From: Blastocladiella britannica
Taxonomy: Eukaryota; Blastocladiomycota; Blastocladiomycetes; Blastocladiales; Blastocladiaceae
Assembly (NCBI GenBank): GCA_025349905.2
Contig: MU624604.1
Coordinates: forward strand, 1-21,688
Direction: 5' to 3'
DNA length: 21,688 bases
In this document: piece by piece, positions 1 to 8,707 of the stretch
Layout: every line of letters starts with the position of its first letter
Numbering within the stretch: the stretch's first letter is position 1
The notes under the pieces: model-generated
Databases searched by the model: none
Seen by the model: only the letters and a program-made list of their open reading frames with translations
Told to the model about the DNA's origin: nothing
Position numbers and translations under genes: made by a program

Positions 1-1
1 C

Positions 2-247
2 AAGGACAAGGCGCCAGGCCAGTCGGGTCTGACACTACGGCTCTTCTCGGGTGCTGCATTCGACAGCTGCGAGCCGTTCCTCCTAGCACTCGCCAACGCG
101 TGCCTCCAGCACAGCCGCGTTCCAGCAGCATGGCGTCATGGGCTCATTTACTTGATTCCCAAGACGAATGACGGTTTCTTGGGCGAGGTCACCAACATGT
201 GGTGTAATGACTGCTGGATGGGCACTGCAGTCCATGGAAGGATTTAG
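2..247 (+). mobile_element. Non-LTR (LINE-type) retrotransposon reverse transcriptase fragment, truncated
   Basis: The frame starting at base 2 opens with KDKAPGQSGLT and continues to a VPAAWRHGLIYLIPK segment. This is the order seen at the start of LINE-type reverse transcriptase domains: a K-APG-sG block, then a helix with 'n.cl....iP..W', then 'IPK'. In the family the next conserved element is an 'N-RPI' block. Here the similarity stops right after GEVTNM (about base 199), the sequence turns Cys/Trp-rich, and the frame ends at TAG 245-247. The catalytic palm (the YxDD block) is absent, so this is a dead remnant. Its 5' part lies beyond the window edge. The family assignment is from recalled motifs; fungal LINEs with this arrangement are known. 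Confidence 0.72.
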
Positions 248-376
248 AGAATATGTATGCTTGCCAAACAATTGACTCACAACAGGGAACCAAAGAGGTT
301 GGTCTTGTTGCGAGTGCCACTATATTAGAAACAAACAGCGTTTCCCCAATACTGTACCTGTGACATTGGCTGATCG

Positions 377-649
377 TCATATCAAGCGTTTTATTTCGAT
401 ATTTTCTATTGCTAGTGGGACCCAATCCAGGGGGGGGGGGGGGTCTCCCCCCCTAACTGAGAGACCAACCCAAGCAGCCTGACCCAGCAGTGATGGTACG
501 AGGACTGCCAGTGATCGGATTTGGTATTTTTTGGCGTGGCCACAATAAAAACCGCCCTTTCGTACTCGTTTCTCTTGCTCGGTAGTGTAAAATACTTGCT
601 GTTGTTCAGGACTCGGCCAATATTCCTCAAAAAGTTGTGATGAAAACAC
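377..649 (-). pseudogene. Possible relic of a DDE transposase (weak)
   Basis: A 90-codon open stretch on the minus strand contains the segment GFYCGHAKKYQIRSLAVLV, followed by a Gly-rich turn. Harbinger/IS5-like DDE transposases often carry a 'yYsGHkk.h.iK.Qavv.pdG' block after the first catalytic Asp, and the resemblance is limited to this segment. Neither catalytic acidic residue can be placed, and the G tract interrupts the frame on the far side. The setting (a degenerate retrotransposon 130 bp away) makes a relic believable, but chance is not excluded. Confidence 0.2.
430..453. repeat. G14-TCT-C7 homopolymer pair
   Basis: A run of 14 G is followed by TCT and then 7 C. The C run can pair with part of the G run in a tight hairpin, and the G run alone could form intermolecular G-quadruplexes. 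Tracts like this are prone to slippage and to sequencing or assembly error, so the exact length is uncertain. Confidence 0.85.
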
Positions 650-1813
650 TGCCTTTTTTGCTCACGTGGTAAACCCGTTTTTGTAATGGTTTGTCTGCAA
701 TCCTGCCTGATTTGCGGAACCTTCCTTCAGAAGTGTTTACTGTGAATGGCTATGCCAATTGGCATTTTGGCCAGACTACCGCAAATTATTTTACAAAGAC
801 ATTTTGGTCAGTGCTCGTGAAAATAAAATACATGAAATGGGACTATATTCTGTAATTTTACTGATCCTTCTTGGGTAAGCTGTTGCTGGGTGAGGCACAA
901 CTTGCAACGCGCCTCAGTGGATACCTCAGACCCAGACCCGTTCTGAGCGACCTCAAAATCCTTGTCTTGGTGGATAGAAATCTTGATATTGCTGCCTTGC
1001 TTGAGCAGATCGTTGTCATCGAGCTAACCTCCCACAGCCCGGTATAGCGCGGTCAAGTCTCGACAAGCAATATCTGCAAAAATAAAGTGATCAAGCATAA
1101 AAGTAAGCCTGATGGAGCAGAATCACTTTCACATTACCAACAACAGTGGCATGCTCACAATTCTGTATTAAAGAAAAAAAAGTGCATACTGATAAGAGAA
1201 TCAACACTTTGGGAGCATGTTTCGATCCACAAAAGGGGATTCACTTCCTTGTACCCATTGAAATCGAACTGAAAGTGGGGGCAGCAGTAATGGCAGGATC
1301 AAATAACATTGCGAGCCAAATGATATCGCGCTCATGGGCCGAAGAGGTGAGGACGATCAGGAAGCCAGGTTCCAGCACAGCGAATTTGTAAATGTTGGAA
1401 AAAAGCAATTTCATGAACTCACCTCAAGTATGAAGAGGACAGCTGGTTGAAAGTCATGCCCATCAACGATCGTCGAGAATTACAGAGCATGTACAGCAGC
1501 TCCGGCCCTGATTGTCGTGAGGAAAAGGACCATTTGATCGAATAAGCGCGTATTTCATTTGCCAGCGCCATGGGGAAAGCAAGACATTGCGGATTAAATA
1601 AGTCTACAGGAGCAGCAATTATTAAGTACTAATCGAGCAAAAAGATCAGATGCAGTCTTGCCAGCACAGCTCAAAGATAAAAGACAAAGGGAAAAGATTC
1701 CGTCGTGTGGGAGCAGCACGTGATGCAAGGAAAATTAACGTGACGAGCGTTGCATACGAAAAAGAGCGGTTAATAAATGGCATAGCCATTCACATGTCAA
1801 CTCCCGAATTTTT

Positions 1814-2404
1814 ATGTCGCGTTACAGGCACTTGCTTTTCGCCCGCGCAAGGACTCCGCTCGAGTCGCGACACCAGCTCTTTGCCCACTACGACCGCAGT
1901 CGTAAATTCTCGTCGCTCCCACCACCACCCGAACCGTACGAATCGCTTCGCGTAACCTTGACAGCGTTCTGGGCCAATTATGGCAAATATGTCAATGGCT
2001 ACATCGCGTGGTCCATGCTGGGATCCCTTGCGCTGAACGTCCAGTGGACGCGCCAGGAACGGGACGACGTTGAAGAAGCCGCGCGCTACACTATTCGCAA
2101 GCTCAAGCGGACAATCGATGAATTAGAGCGCGGCACCGCCTCCCGGAGCGCGTCAATCGCTGCGCATGCAGTAGAGCATATTTCGCGTGTCCCGTCGGAT
2201 ATGGGGGATGGCCCGTCCGAGCAAGAGGTTGCATCGTGGTGGTCCCGGATGTGGTCGAGTGCGGATAACTCTGACCCAGAACCCGAAGCGACGCAGGCAC
2301 CACCGTCAGACTCGAATTCTCTGCACATGACCGCCGCCGCCGCCGCCGCCAAGACGTTGAGAGAAAACGGCAAAAGGAGAAAAGTTGTTGGCGAATTGGT
2401 GTAA
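1814..2404 (+). CDS. Hypothetical protein, 196 aa, one putative membrane segment
   Basis: Single-exon frame from ATG 1814 to TAA 2402-2404; I do not recognise the family. The N-terminus is Arg-rich with few acids (MSRYRHLLFARAR), which would suit a mitochondrial presequence. A Pro run follows at 36-39. A moderately hydrophobic stretch at about 58-78 (YVNGYIAWSMLGSLALNVQW) could be one transmembrane helix. It is followed at about 80-108 by a charged, probably helical or coiled-coil segment. The C-terminal half is acidic and Ser-rich, then has an Ala run from GCC repeats and ends basic (GKRRK). The third-position GC bias supports coding. The stop lies only 46 nt before the next start codon on the same strand. 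A matrix or inner-membrane role is only an inference from the N-terminus. Confidence 0.6.
   Translation: MSRYRHLLFARARTPLESRHQLFAHYDRSRKFSSLPPPPEPYESLRVTLTAFWANYGKYVNGYIAWSMLGSLALNVQWTRQERDDVEEAARYTIRKLKRTIDELERGTASRSASIAAHAVEHISRVPSDMGDGPSEQEVASWWSRMWSSADNSDPEPEATQAPPSDSNSLHMTAAAAAAKTLRENGKRRKVVGELV
2333..2350 (+). repeat. (GCC)6 trinucleotide repeat
   Basis: Six consecutive GCC codons encode an alanine run near the C-terminus of the 196-aa hypothetical protein. Perfect trinucleotide repeats of this kind vary in length among strains without breaking the frame. Confidence 0.9.
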
Positions 2405-2422
2405 TTGATATTTCTTTTCCTC

Positions 2423-2428
2423 AATAAA
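2423..2428 (+). terminator. AATAAA polyadenylation-type signal
   Basis: A perfect AATAAA lies 18 nt after the stop of the 196-aa gene and 22 nt before the start of the mannosyltransferase gene. If used, cleavage would fall at or inside the start of the downstream gene, so the two transcripts probably overlap or compete. Confidence 0.5.
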
Positions 2429-2450
2429 ATATTGTACTCTGGCGGCCAAG

Positions 2451-4490
2451 ATGGACACCAGACCGACCGCTCGTCCGCGCGTGAAGGACGGCCACGATAC
2501 TGTCCAGTCCGAACCCCTCACGTCGCCACCTGGCAGTGTCCGCATTTTTGCCCTGCTCGTTGTTTTCCGGGTGTGGAATGCCGTCCAGATCGCCACATCT
2601 TTCAGCCCCGACGAGTACTGGCAAGGGCTTGAGATCGCCCATTGGATGGCATTTGGGTCCCGTCGCCCTCTCGCTTTTTTCGTTTGTCCTTGGCTAATTT
2701 TTTCTTTCTTCAGGTTCGGCGCGATCACTTGGGAATGGCTCCCTGGTACACAAATCAGGGGCTTTGCGCACCCTCTTTTCTTTGCCGCTGGCTATAAAGC
2801 GCTCGGATACTTTGGCGTGGAATCCACGCCGCTCCTGGTACGCCGTTGTTTCTGATTTTTTTGGATTGAACTGACGCGTGAGAATAACACTTAAAGATCG
2901 CGCTGCCTCGGATCCAGCAAGGTATTATTGCTGCAGTGTGCGACTATTATACCTGGAAACTCTCATACCTCTTTCATGGACCGCGTGTGAGCCGCTGGGT
3001 GCTCTTTGCATCGTGCATGTCATGGTTCCACTGGTTTGCCTTGACGCGCGCGCTATCCAATTCGATGGAGGGATCGCTTTTGGTTGCCGCACTTTACTAT
3101 TGGCACACTCGGTATGAAGCTCTTTGTTCTTTATCTCGTAATTCCTTCACTTCTTACTTGATTGTGATGGTCAGCCCTGCCAAGTATACCCTCTCCATTG
3201 CACTCATGGGCATGACGGCAGTGTTGCGACCAACCATCTTGCCGCTCTTGGCCATTCATCTGGGCCTTGCACCACCACCCCGTCGATCTTTAGCGCGTAT
3301 GCTCGCGACTATCGTTGTGCTTGCGATGGGATTTCTGGCCGCCTCAGTGTCCCTTGATGCCCATTTTTACCACCGCCTCTACGCCGATATGGGTCTGCCA
3401 GCCGGCCACCCCTCACGCACATCGCTACCGCTCGTTCCGCTCAATTTCGTCAAGTTCAACATTTTACACAAGATCGCAAAGTTTTACGGCACGCACCCAT
3501 GGCACTGGTACTTGACGCAAGGCTGGACGCAGCTACTTGGGCCGTACCTGCTCGTCATTGTCCCATATGTCGTTGTTTCCTGCATGCGATCGGCTGGATC
3601 CACTACTCGCCCTCAGCGTTCCTCAGCGTGGATGATCAAGCTTATGGCGAGCGCAACGGCGGTGTACTCGTTGTTGGCTCACAAAGAGTTCCGGTTCCTT
3701 GCTTGCATGGTCCCCCTCGCGATGGTCTATGTCGGCCAGGGCATGGCGTTCCTAACTGCGCCGTCCGCCACGATCGGCCGCGTCGCATCCGCATCTTGGT
3801 ACCGCACATCCACCGTTCCGCGCCGCGCACTGGTTCTGAGTGCCCTGGTTATATCGTGGGCCTTGGCACTCTATACCACGCGTTGGCACCAGCGAGGGGT
3901 GCTGGATGCTTCTCTCCACTTGCGTGCGGTCTCGGCGAACGGCACCGCGGATGGGATCCGTCCGTTCCGGATTTACTGGATGACACCGTGCCATTCGGCG
4001 CCGGCGTATGCGTATCTTGGCAACAAGAACGTGCGGCTGGGATACTTGACGTGCGATCCGCCGATCGGTATCCCAAATCCCGATACCTACCTGAGCGAGA
4101 TGCGCGAGTTTTACGACGACGTCGATGGTGCGTTGCAGTCGTGGGACTGGAAGAAGCGATGGGCGACTTCTCGGCCCATGCTTGTCGGCGTCCCGAGTGC
4201 CCAGGCCCATGGTCTTGAATCGGAGCCAGCCGATCGGCTGGTTGTGTTTGAGAATCTTTTGGTGCACCATGCGCGGACAGGTGTTCTCAAGGATTACGTT
4301 GAGGTATCGTTTTACTTTTTTTCTTTTCCTTACACTATGTATTAAAAGTCATGTTGTTCTTTTCAAGTGTGCTCGCTTCTTCAATTCGCATTGGCATGAC
4401 GAGGAGACCCGAGGCGGAGACGTTATTGTCCTTTGCCTCATGCCAACTGCCGACCTGCCCGACTCCACCTCCAAGCAACAAGAAAAATAA
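2451..4490 (+). CDS. GPI10: GPI mannosyltransferase 3 (PIG-B/Gpi10 family, GT22)
   Basis: Adds the third mannose to the GPI-anchor precursor in the ER, from dolichol-phosphate mannose. Exons 2451-2656, 2714-2837, 2897-3111, 3175-4303 and 4368-4490 give 598 aa. The GT22 luminal motif is present as FSPDEYWQG (PDE at 53-55). The family's HKEFRF motif is at 351-356, followed by hydrophobic helices. The C-terminal region has the PIG-B/Gpi10-like blocks MTPCHSAPAYAYL and GYLTCDP, then FFNSHWHDEE in the last exon. Each splice junction restores family continuity: MAFG-FGAITWEW, STPLL-IALPRIQQG, WHTR-PAKYTL and DYVE-CARFFNSHW. Introns are 57, 59, 63 and 64 nt; the first and third keep the frame open if retained. 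The gene lies 46 nt after the previous stop and converges on the RRM gene, with 174 bp between stops. Family is confident; exact splice sites are inferred. Confidence 0.92.
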
Positions 4491-4664
4491 TGCAGTTTTT
4501 ATTTCAAAGGCGTTTCTTTTTGGCGAAATTCCTGCTCTCGAGATTGCTTCCTCGAAACGGCAACTAGGAACCAGTGTTTGGGGATGTGGAAGAAGGAAAA
4601 AAAAATGATTTGGCCACGACGAAAAGAACGAGGAAAGGAAAAAAAATGAACCGGAGAGAGGTTA

Positions 4665-7297
4665 CTAGTCGCTTTCTCTGTCGCCACCCTCGTCAAAGGC
4701 CGGCGGCGGCGGAAAACGGGGCGGGGGCGGCAAATAGGTCTGAGTGTTGTGACGCCAGCTCGACGCGGACGGTCCTTCCGCAAAAAAATCCGGCGCAATT
4801 GCGGGCTCGAGTCCAATCTGATCGGGCGTGGTGACGGGGCTCAATATCCCACTTGGGATCTTGGATGTGCATGAAAGCGTCGGTGACATGGCGCCGTCCG
4901 CGTGGCGGCCGCGCGACGCGCCATTGTCGGGTACTGGGTAGTTGTGGCTGGTCGCGATGTGGACGGGTCGGAGCATGGAACCGGTCGGACGCGCAGCGGC
5001 AGCATCGACCTGGTCCGCGGAATAGCCTCCCGCCATCATGTGCCCAGGGTAAGCGTAATGAGGGTATCCCGCGTGGTGCGCATTCCATGCGGACGCTGCC
5101 GCCATCGCCTCGGCATTCATCGTTGCCGCCGCGGGCGCGCCTTGGTCCATCCGTACATGTCCGCGCTCAACATCGTACGGCATGGCTGACTGCAGGCGCT
5201 CGTCGCTCAGCATCTGACCGACGGGTGGAGCAGGGTAATAATGGGACGGGTAAAATCCGGCGCCAGGGTAGAAAAAGTGCGAGGGCATGGGCTGCTGGTA
5301 CGCTCCGGGGTACACTGGCGCGAATTGGGGACCCGGTATCGCGTGGACTGGTGGCCCATACGGTGGGTAGAATGGGTAAGGTGGCATCGCTCCATACGGA
5401 ACCATGGTAGGGTACCCGTACTGGGCCTCGCCTGCTTGTGGTGCATCAATTTTGGTTGCCGGCGACGGATCGTACATATGGCCAGAGAGATCGGATGGGC
5501 CGTGTGTGCCTTCACCTCCGCCGGCAACGTGAGGCGCATACGGCGTTTTAGGCGCACCCAACAAAGGCGTGGACGACGACAAGGGGTGGTGCCGCGGCGG
5601 ATTGGAGGCCGACGCAAGTGCCGCTGCATAATTGGTGGACAAAGTCGATTGTCCAGGCCGGGTCAACGGGCGTGGTTCACGGCCAGGAGTCGCCAGCTGT
5701 TACATTGCGTGTGTGTGAGCAAGGGGATCGGCTCAAGCAGCTATAGGAATGCAAAATTGCACGAACCAGCGGGCGACGTGCGCTGGAACGGGGATCGGGC
5801 GTTTCGCGAAGGTGAACTCGGAGATAATACTGGGAAATGCAATTGTAGGTCAATGATTCTTGTCGGACATGGGCAGAAAAAAGAAGTTGCATCAAGGAAG
5901 CGTACCGACTGGAACTCGCGGCCATGCTCGGTCGAAATGGCCGTATGTGCGCTCTCAGAGTCCTCAAAGCGCAAAAATGCAAATGCTATGGTGACATGAG
6001 ATTTGGAGTTTGAGACCTGCAATAGCGCAACCAAAGAAAATGAAACCAAAGTACCTTCGTCCGCATCATTGAATAAATCAACCGATTCGATCGGACCGTA
6101 GACTTCGAATCGGCGGCGCAGCGCATCTTCGGTGATGGCAGCCGGATTCAAACCCCCCACGAAGATCGCATTCTGGTCCATCTCCGGCTTTTGGCGATCA
6201 ATGTTGGCGGCCCACTCGACCGACCACTTTCCCTGCTGGCGAATGTGCAAAAAGGCTCGAATCGCGTCCTCACGGTACCGAAACTTGGCGAACGCGCACC
6301 CCTTTGGCCGGCCGGTGGACGGCGTCGTGAGCAGTGTCACATCCTCCACGCGACCCCACTTTTCCAGGAACGAGCGCAGCTCGGCGGGCGATATTGTCCG
6401 AGAGAGCTTGGCAAGGAACAGCGTGCGGTTGACGCGAGCTTGCTCGACGCGAACATGGCGGCTGTCGACAACGGTGTCGTGAGACTCGTCAAGTGCGCGA
6501 AGCGCGTCTTCAACAGACTATAGATCATGGCGCAATGAGTTTCTGAATGTGATAGGGCGAGAGCAAGAGGGCGTACCGAGTACTGGACAAATGCATAAGG
6601 GCGGTTCATCCAGTCCTTCATGACCTTGACGTTCAGTAAGCGGCCCCACTTGATGAAATGCCGCGTCACGCTCTCCGTCAGCTGGTCGTCCGTCTTTTGC
6701 GCATTGAGACTTGCCACAAACAAGCACGCGGCGGGTTCGCCCTTGACGGGACGGCCTTGAAGCGTATTAAGTCAGTCAGAGCGCATACACCCATCAAAAT
6801 GAAAATGATGTGCCAGTACCTTCTTCCAGGACTTCGCCGTCTTCGTTTTCGGTTGAGCCAAAGGTCGTGAACGAGTGGGGTGATTCAATCGGATGAGACA
6901 TGGACGAGAGGACACTGTGTTCGTCGATGCTGGGCAGTGCAATGCCTTCGGCAGAGTGCGAGACAGACAAGTTAGCAAAGTCGCGCTCCATGGCCGCCTG
7001 GTTGAACACCGCCAGCCGATCCGAGAAACTAGGGTAGTCCTCGGGACGTTTGACCGCTGCAGCTGGGCTGGAGGCGGCGTCTGCGGCGCTCTTTGGCGAC
7101 GGATCGGGCGATGGGTACCCAGGAGTCGCCTCCGAGGTGCCAATGTGCGGGGTGCGCGCGGTTGGAGTGGAAGGATGAAGTGGCTTTCCTGAAGTGGCAA
7201 TTGGGGTTGCCGGGGCGATCCGGGACGAAGATGCATCGGGACGGCCAGCCTTTTTCTTGGCAGCGGCCGTCGAGGGCGAAGATGTCGGTCCGGCCAT
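4665..7297 (-). CDS. Rim4/Msa1-like RNA-binding protein with three RRMs
   Basis: Six exons on the minus strand, in order 7297-6820, 6755-6577, 6517-6055, 5985-5906, 5829-5767 and 5696-4665, give 764 aa and end in tandem stops TAG TAA. Residues 1-165 are Ser/Pro/Ala-rich. RRM1 begins at about 170 (ACLFVASLNAQ, then NRPYAFVQYS). RRM2 begins at about 250 (RTLFLAKLSRTI, then GCAFAKFRYREDA). RRM3 begins at about 336 (AIFVGGLNP, then AFAFLRFEDSE). Residues 422-764 are a disordered Pro/Tyr/Ala/His-rich tail with many PYPFYPPYG-like patches. The RRM order, the 'KDWMNRPYAFVQY' block and the 'GKWSVEWAANIDR' linker resemble fungal Rim4/Msa1-type proteins, which act in meiosis or differentiation as translational or mRNA regulators. 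Intron 3 uses the second AG; the first (CAG ending at 6017) would break RRM3. Target RNAs cannot be inferred. Confidence 0.85.
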
Positions 7298-7701
7298 GTT
7301 GTCGAAAATAGACGTCGGAATTGCGTGCAAAAGGCGTGGAAAGAGAAAAGAGAAAAGAGAAAACCGAAAGAACGATGGGCGGACAACGGCAAGGAAATAG
7401 TGCGAAGGAGGATGGCCAACGCAGGCCGCGATCCGATCCAGTGATAATGCTGCAGTTGTTTTTGTTGTTGTTTTTTGCACTTTGTTTCGTTTTCCTCTGA
7501 AGAGAACTTGATCGTGTATGAGTTGGGCGAGACAAGGGCAGTGAGACACATAAACTCTCACAACAGTAAAAAAAAATTCAAGGGAAAAAAAAACAAGAGA
7601 CATTTCATTGTCCAGCCAGCAGCAGCCAAATAAAGCAAAGAAATGGGGGAAACCAAAAACGCGGAGGGTACACTTCACTGAGTAAGAAAGGTGGGGCAAC
7701 A
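7298..7701. other. Intergenic region: upstream of RRM gene, downstream of NDUFA11-like gene
   Basis: About 400 bp between two minus-strand genes. It holds the 3' end of the complex I-like gene and the promoter plus leader of the RRM gene. Purine-rich and A-rich patches (7341-7366, and A runs near 7568-7574 and 7586-7594) are the main structure. The minus-strand frame of the RRM first exon stays open through much of it, but this stretch looks non-coding (T-rich, Phe/Leu-rich translation), so the ATG at 7297 is preferred. I see no clear TATA box. Confidence 0.5.
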
Positions 7702-8372
7702 TTACTCGTCTGCCGGAGCAGCCTCCCGATCCAGCACAGCGAGCGCGTGCGTGATGGGAGCAGCGGTGGGCTTTTGCCAGAACGAATCGCGGGACCAGAG
7801 GTGCCGGTCGTCGCGGGACATGTTTCCAATGGGACCGCGGAGGGAGCGCCCATTGGCTTCAAAGACGTAGCCGGCAAACGCAAGGCCAGCGCCCAGGCCA
7901 AACGCCATGCCGAGAGATTTCTCTGTGTTATGTTTCCAAGGTCCGTCAAGGTTGATCTCTTGGGGTAGTGCCATTGGACGGCAAATTGGCGAAGCAAAAA
8001 AAAACATACGGCGAAGGCCAATCGCTGCTCCACCAATGAAGCCACCGAATGCAGAGCCAAACTCGTCCTCAGAGTGGCGGAGTTGGTTAAAGGAGCACGC
8101 CGACGCAGCGACAACCGCGCCGAGGAGGGCTGGCAAACACAAATAAGTGAGTAACAAGAAAACCGTGCTCGGGAATAATATCAAAAAAAATGGAGCGCAC
8201 CTCCTTGGCCCGTGGTCATGGCCAAGTAGCGCGGCGCCGAGTAGCCAATGGGGACCGTGTTGTTCCAACTGAGGTGGGCGGCGCCAAGAATCAGGCCGAG
8301 GTAGCCCGTGTACTTGCCCAGGGTCATGGCCTCGCTCAGGCACTCGCGCGGGGCGATAACGGCGTGGGACAT
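7702..8372 (-). CDS. Complex I subunit, NDUFA11/B14.7-like (TIM17-fold membrane protein)
   Basis: Likely an accessory membrane-arm subunit of NADH:ubiquinone oxidoreductase in the mitochondrial inner membrane. Exons 8372-8201, 8129-8010 and 7922-7702 give 170 aa. Small, Gly/Ala-rich transmembrane segments are visible: YTGYLGLILGAAHLSW; ALLGAVVAASACSF; FGGFIGGAAIGLR; and LGMAFGLGAGLAFAGY. They carry the GxxxG-type packing of the TIM17/TIM22/TIM23/NDUFA11 superfamily. The spacing and overall size resemble fungal 21-kDa (NUO21.3b) subunits more than the translocases, but I cannot exclude a TIM17-type protein. Intron 2 has two possible acceptors 36 nt apart in the same phase (exon 3 starting at 7922 or 7958), giving 170 or 182 aa. 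It shares a 335-bp divergent promoter with malate synthase. Confidence 0.68.
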
Positions 8373-8707
8373 TTTATTACGCGGGTATTAATTATTGGAG
8401 ATCGCCAACAAATCGGAGAAAGGTTTACCAACGTTTACCATCTATAGGAACTTACTACCAGCGACTTAGTAGCGTACTAAAAAGATGAACAGATCGCGCC
8501 GTCAAGTCGACGTCACCTGAAGAAAAATCACACAAACTTTTCAAGCGGGCAACGTTCCCGATCCGCGCCGGAGATCCCCGTCTTGACCGAGACATTCAAC
8601 GCGTCGCTCGCTGGGGAACGCCCGCGTACAAAAGGGACGCATAGTTCTCTTCCATTCGGTCCTCATCTTCCTCAAGACATTGCAAGACTCAAGTCCCTCA
8701 AAAAAAA
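8373..8707. promoter_or_regulatory. Divergent promoter between NDUFA11-like gene and malate synthase
   Basis: This 335-bp stretch separates two outward-facing start codons and must serve both. On the plus strand a TATA-like TACAAAAG at 8627-8634 lies 74-81 bp before the malate synthase ATG. The same spacing holds for the TATAAAG before the reductase gene. The leader ends in an A run touching the ATG. No certain element is visible for the minus-strand gene. I could not assign carbon-source response elements. Confidence 0.5.
8627..8634 (+). promoter_or_regulatory. TATA-like element of malate synthase
   Basis: TACAAAAG, a variant TATA box, sits 74-81 bp upstream of ATG 8708. Its position matches the perfect TATAAAG found 78-84 bp upstream of the ETR1-like gene in this window. 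Confidence 0.4.

Larger units (their letters stand above)
248..1813. other. Gene-poor, AT-richer stretch with probable transposon debris
   Basis: No convincing gene was found over about 1.5 kb. The stretch is visibly more AT-rich than the genes to its right and follows a truncated retrotransposon. Open frames are short, overlap on both strands, and lack the strong G/C third-position bias of the real genes. It holds a long G tract (430-443) and a weak transposase-like relic on the minus strand (377-649). On the minus strand a stop-free run of roughly 70 codons covers about 820-1025; it has no recognisable motif. The last part (about 1640-1813) presumably includes the promoter of the gene starting at 1814, but I see no clear TATA box. 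Confidence 0.5.

Noticed and set aside
1650..1955. 101-codon open frame overlapping the start of the 196-aa gene
   Set aside because: Different frame, weak codon bias and no motif; the frame from 1814 has better composition and continues to 2404.
4853..5999. Plus-strand open frames (185 and 252 codons) across the RRM gene tail
   Set aside because: Antisense shadows of the Pro/Tyr-rich tail and adjoining exons; Arg/Trp-rich, no motifs, and they cross well-supported introns.
6140..6165. GGATTCAAACCCC-like stretch resembling a tRNA T-arm
   Set aside because: It lies inside RRM3 coding sequence and no acceptor, D- or anticodon arm can be folded around it.
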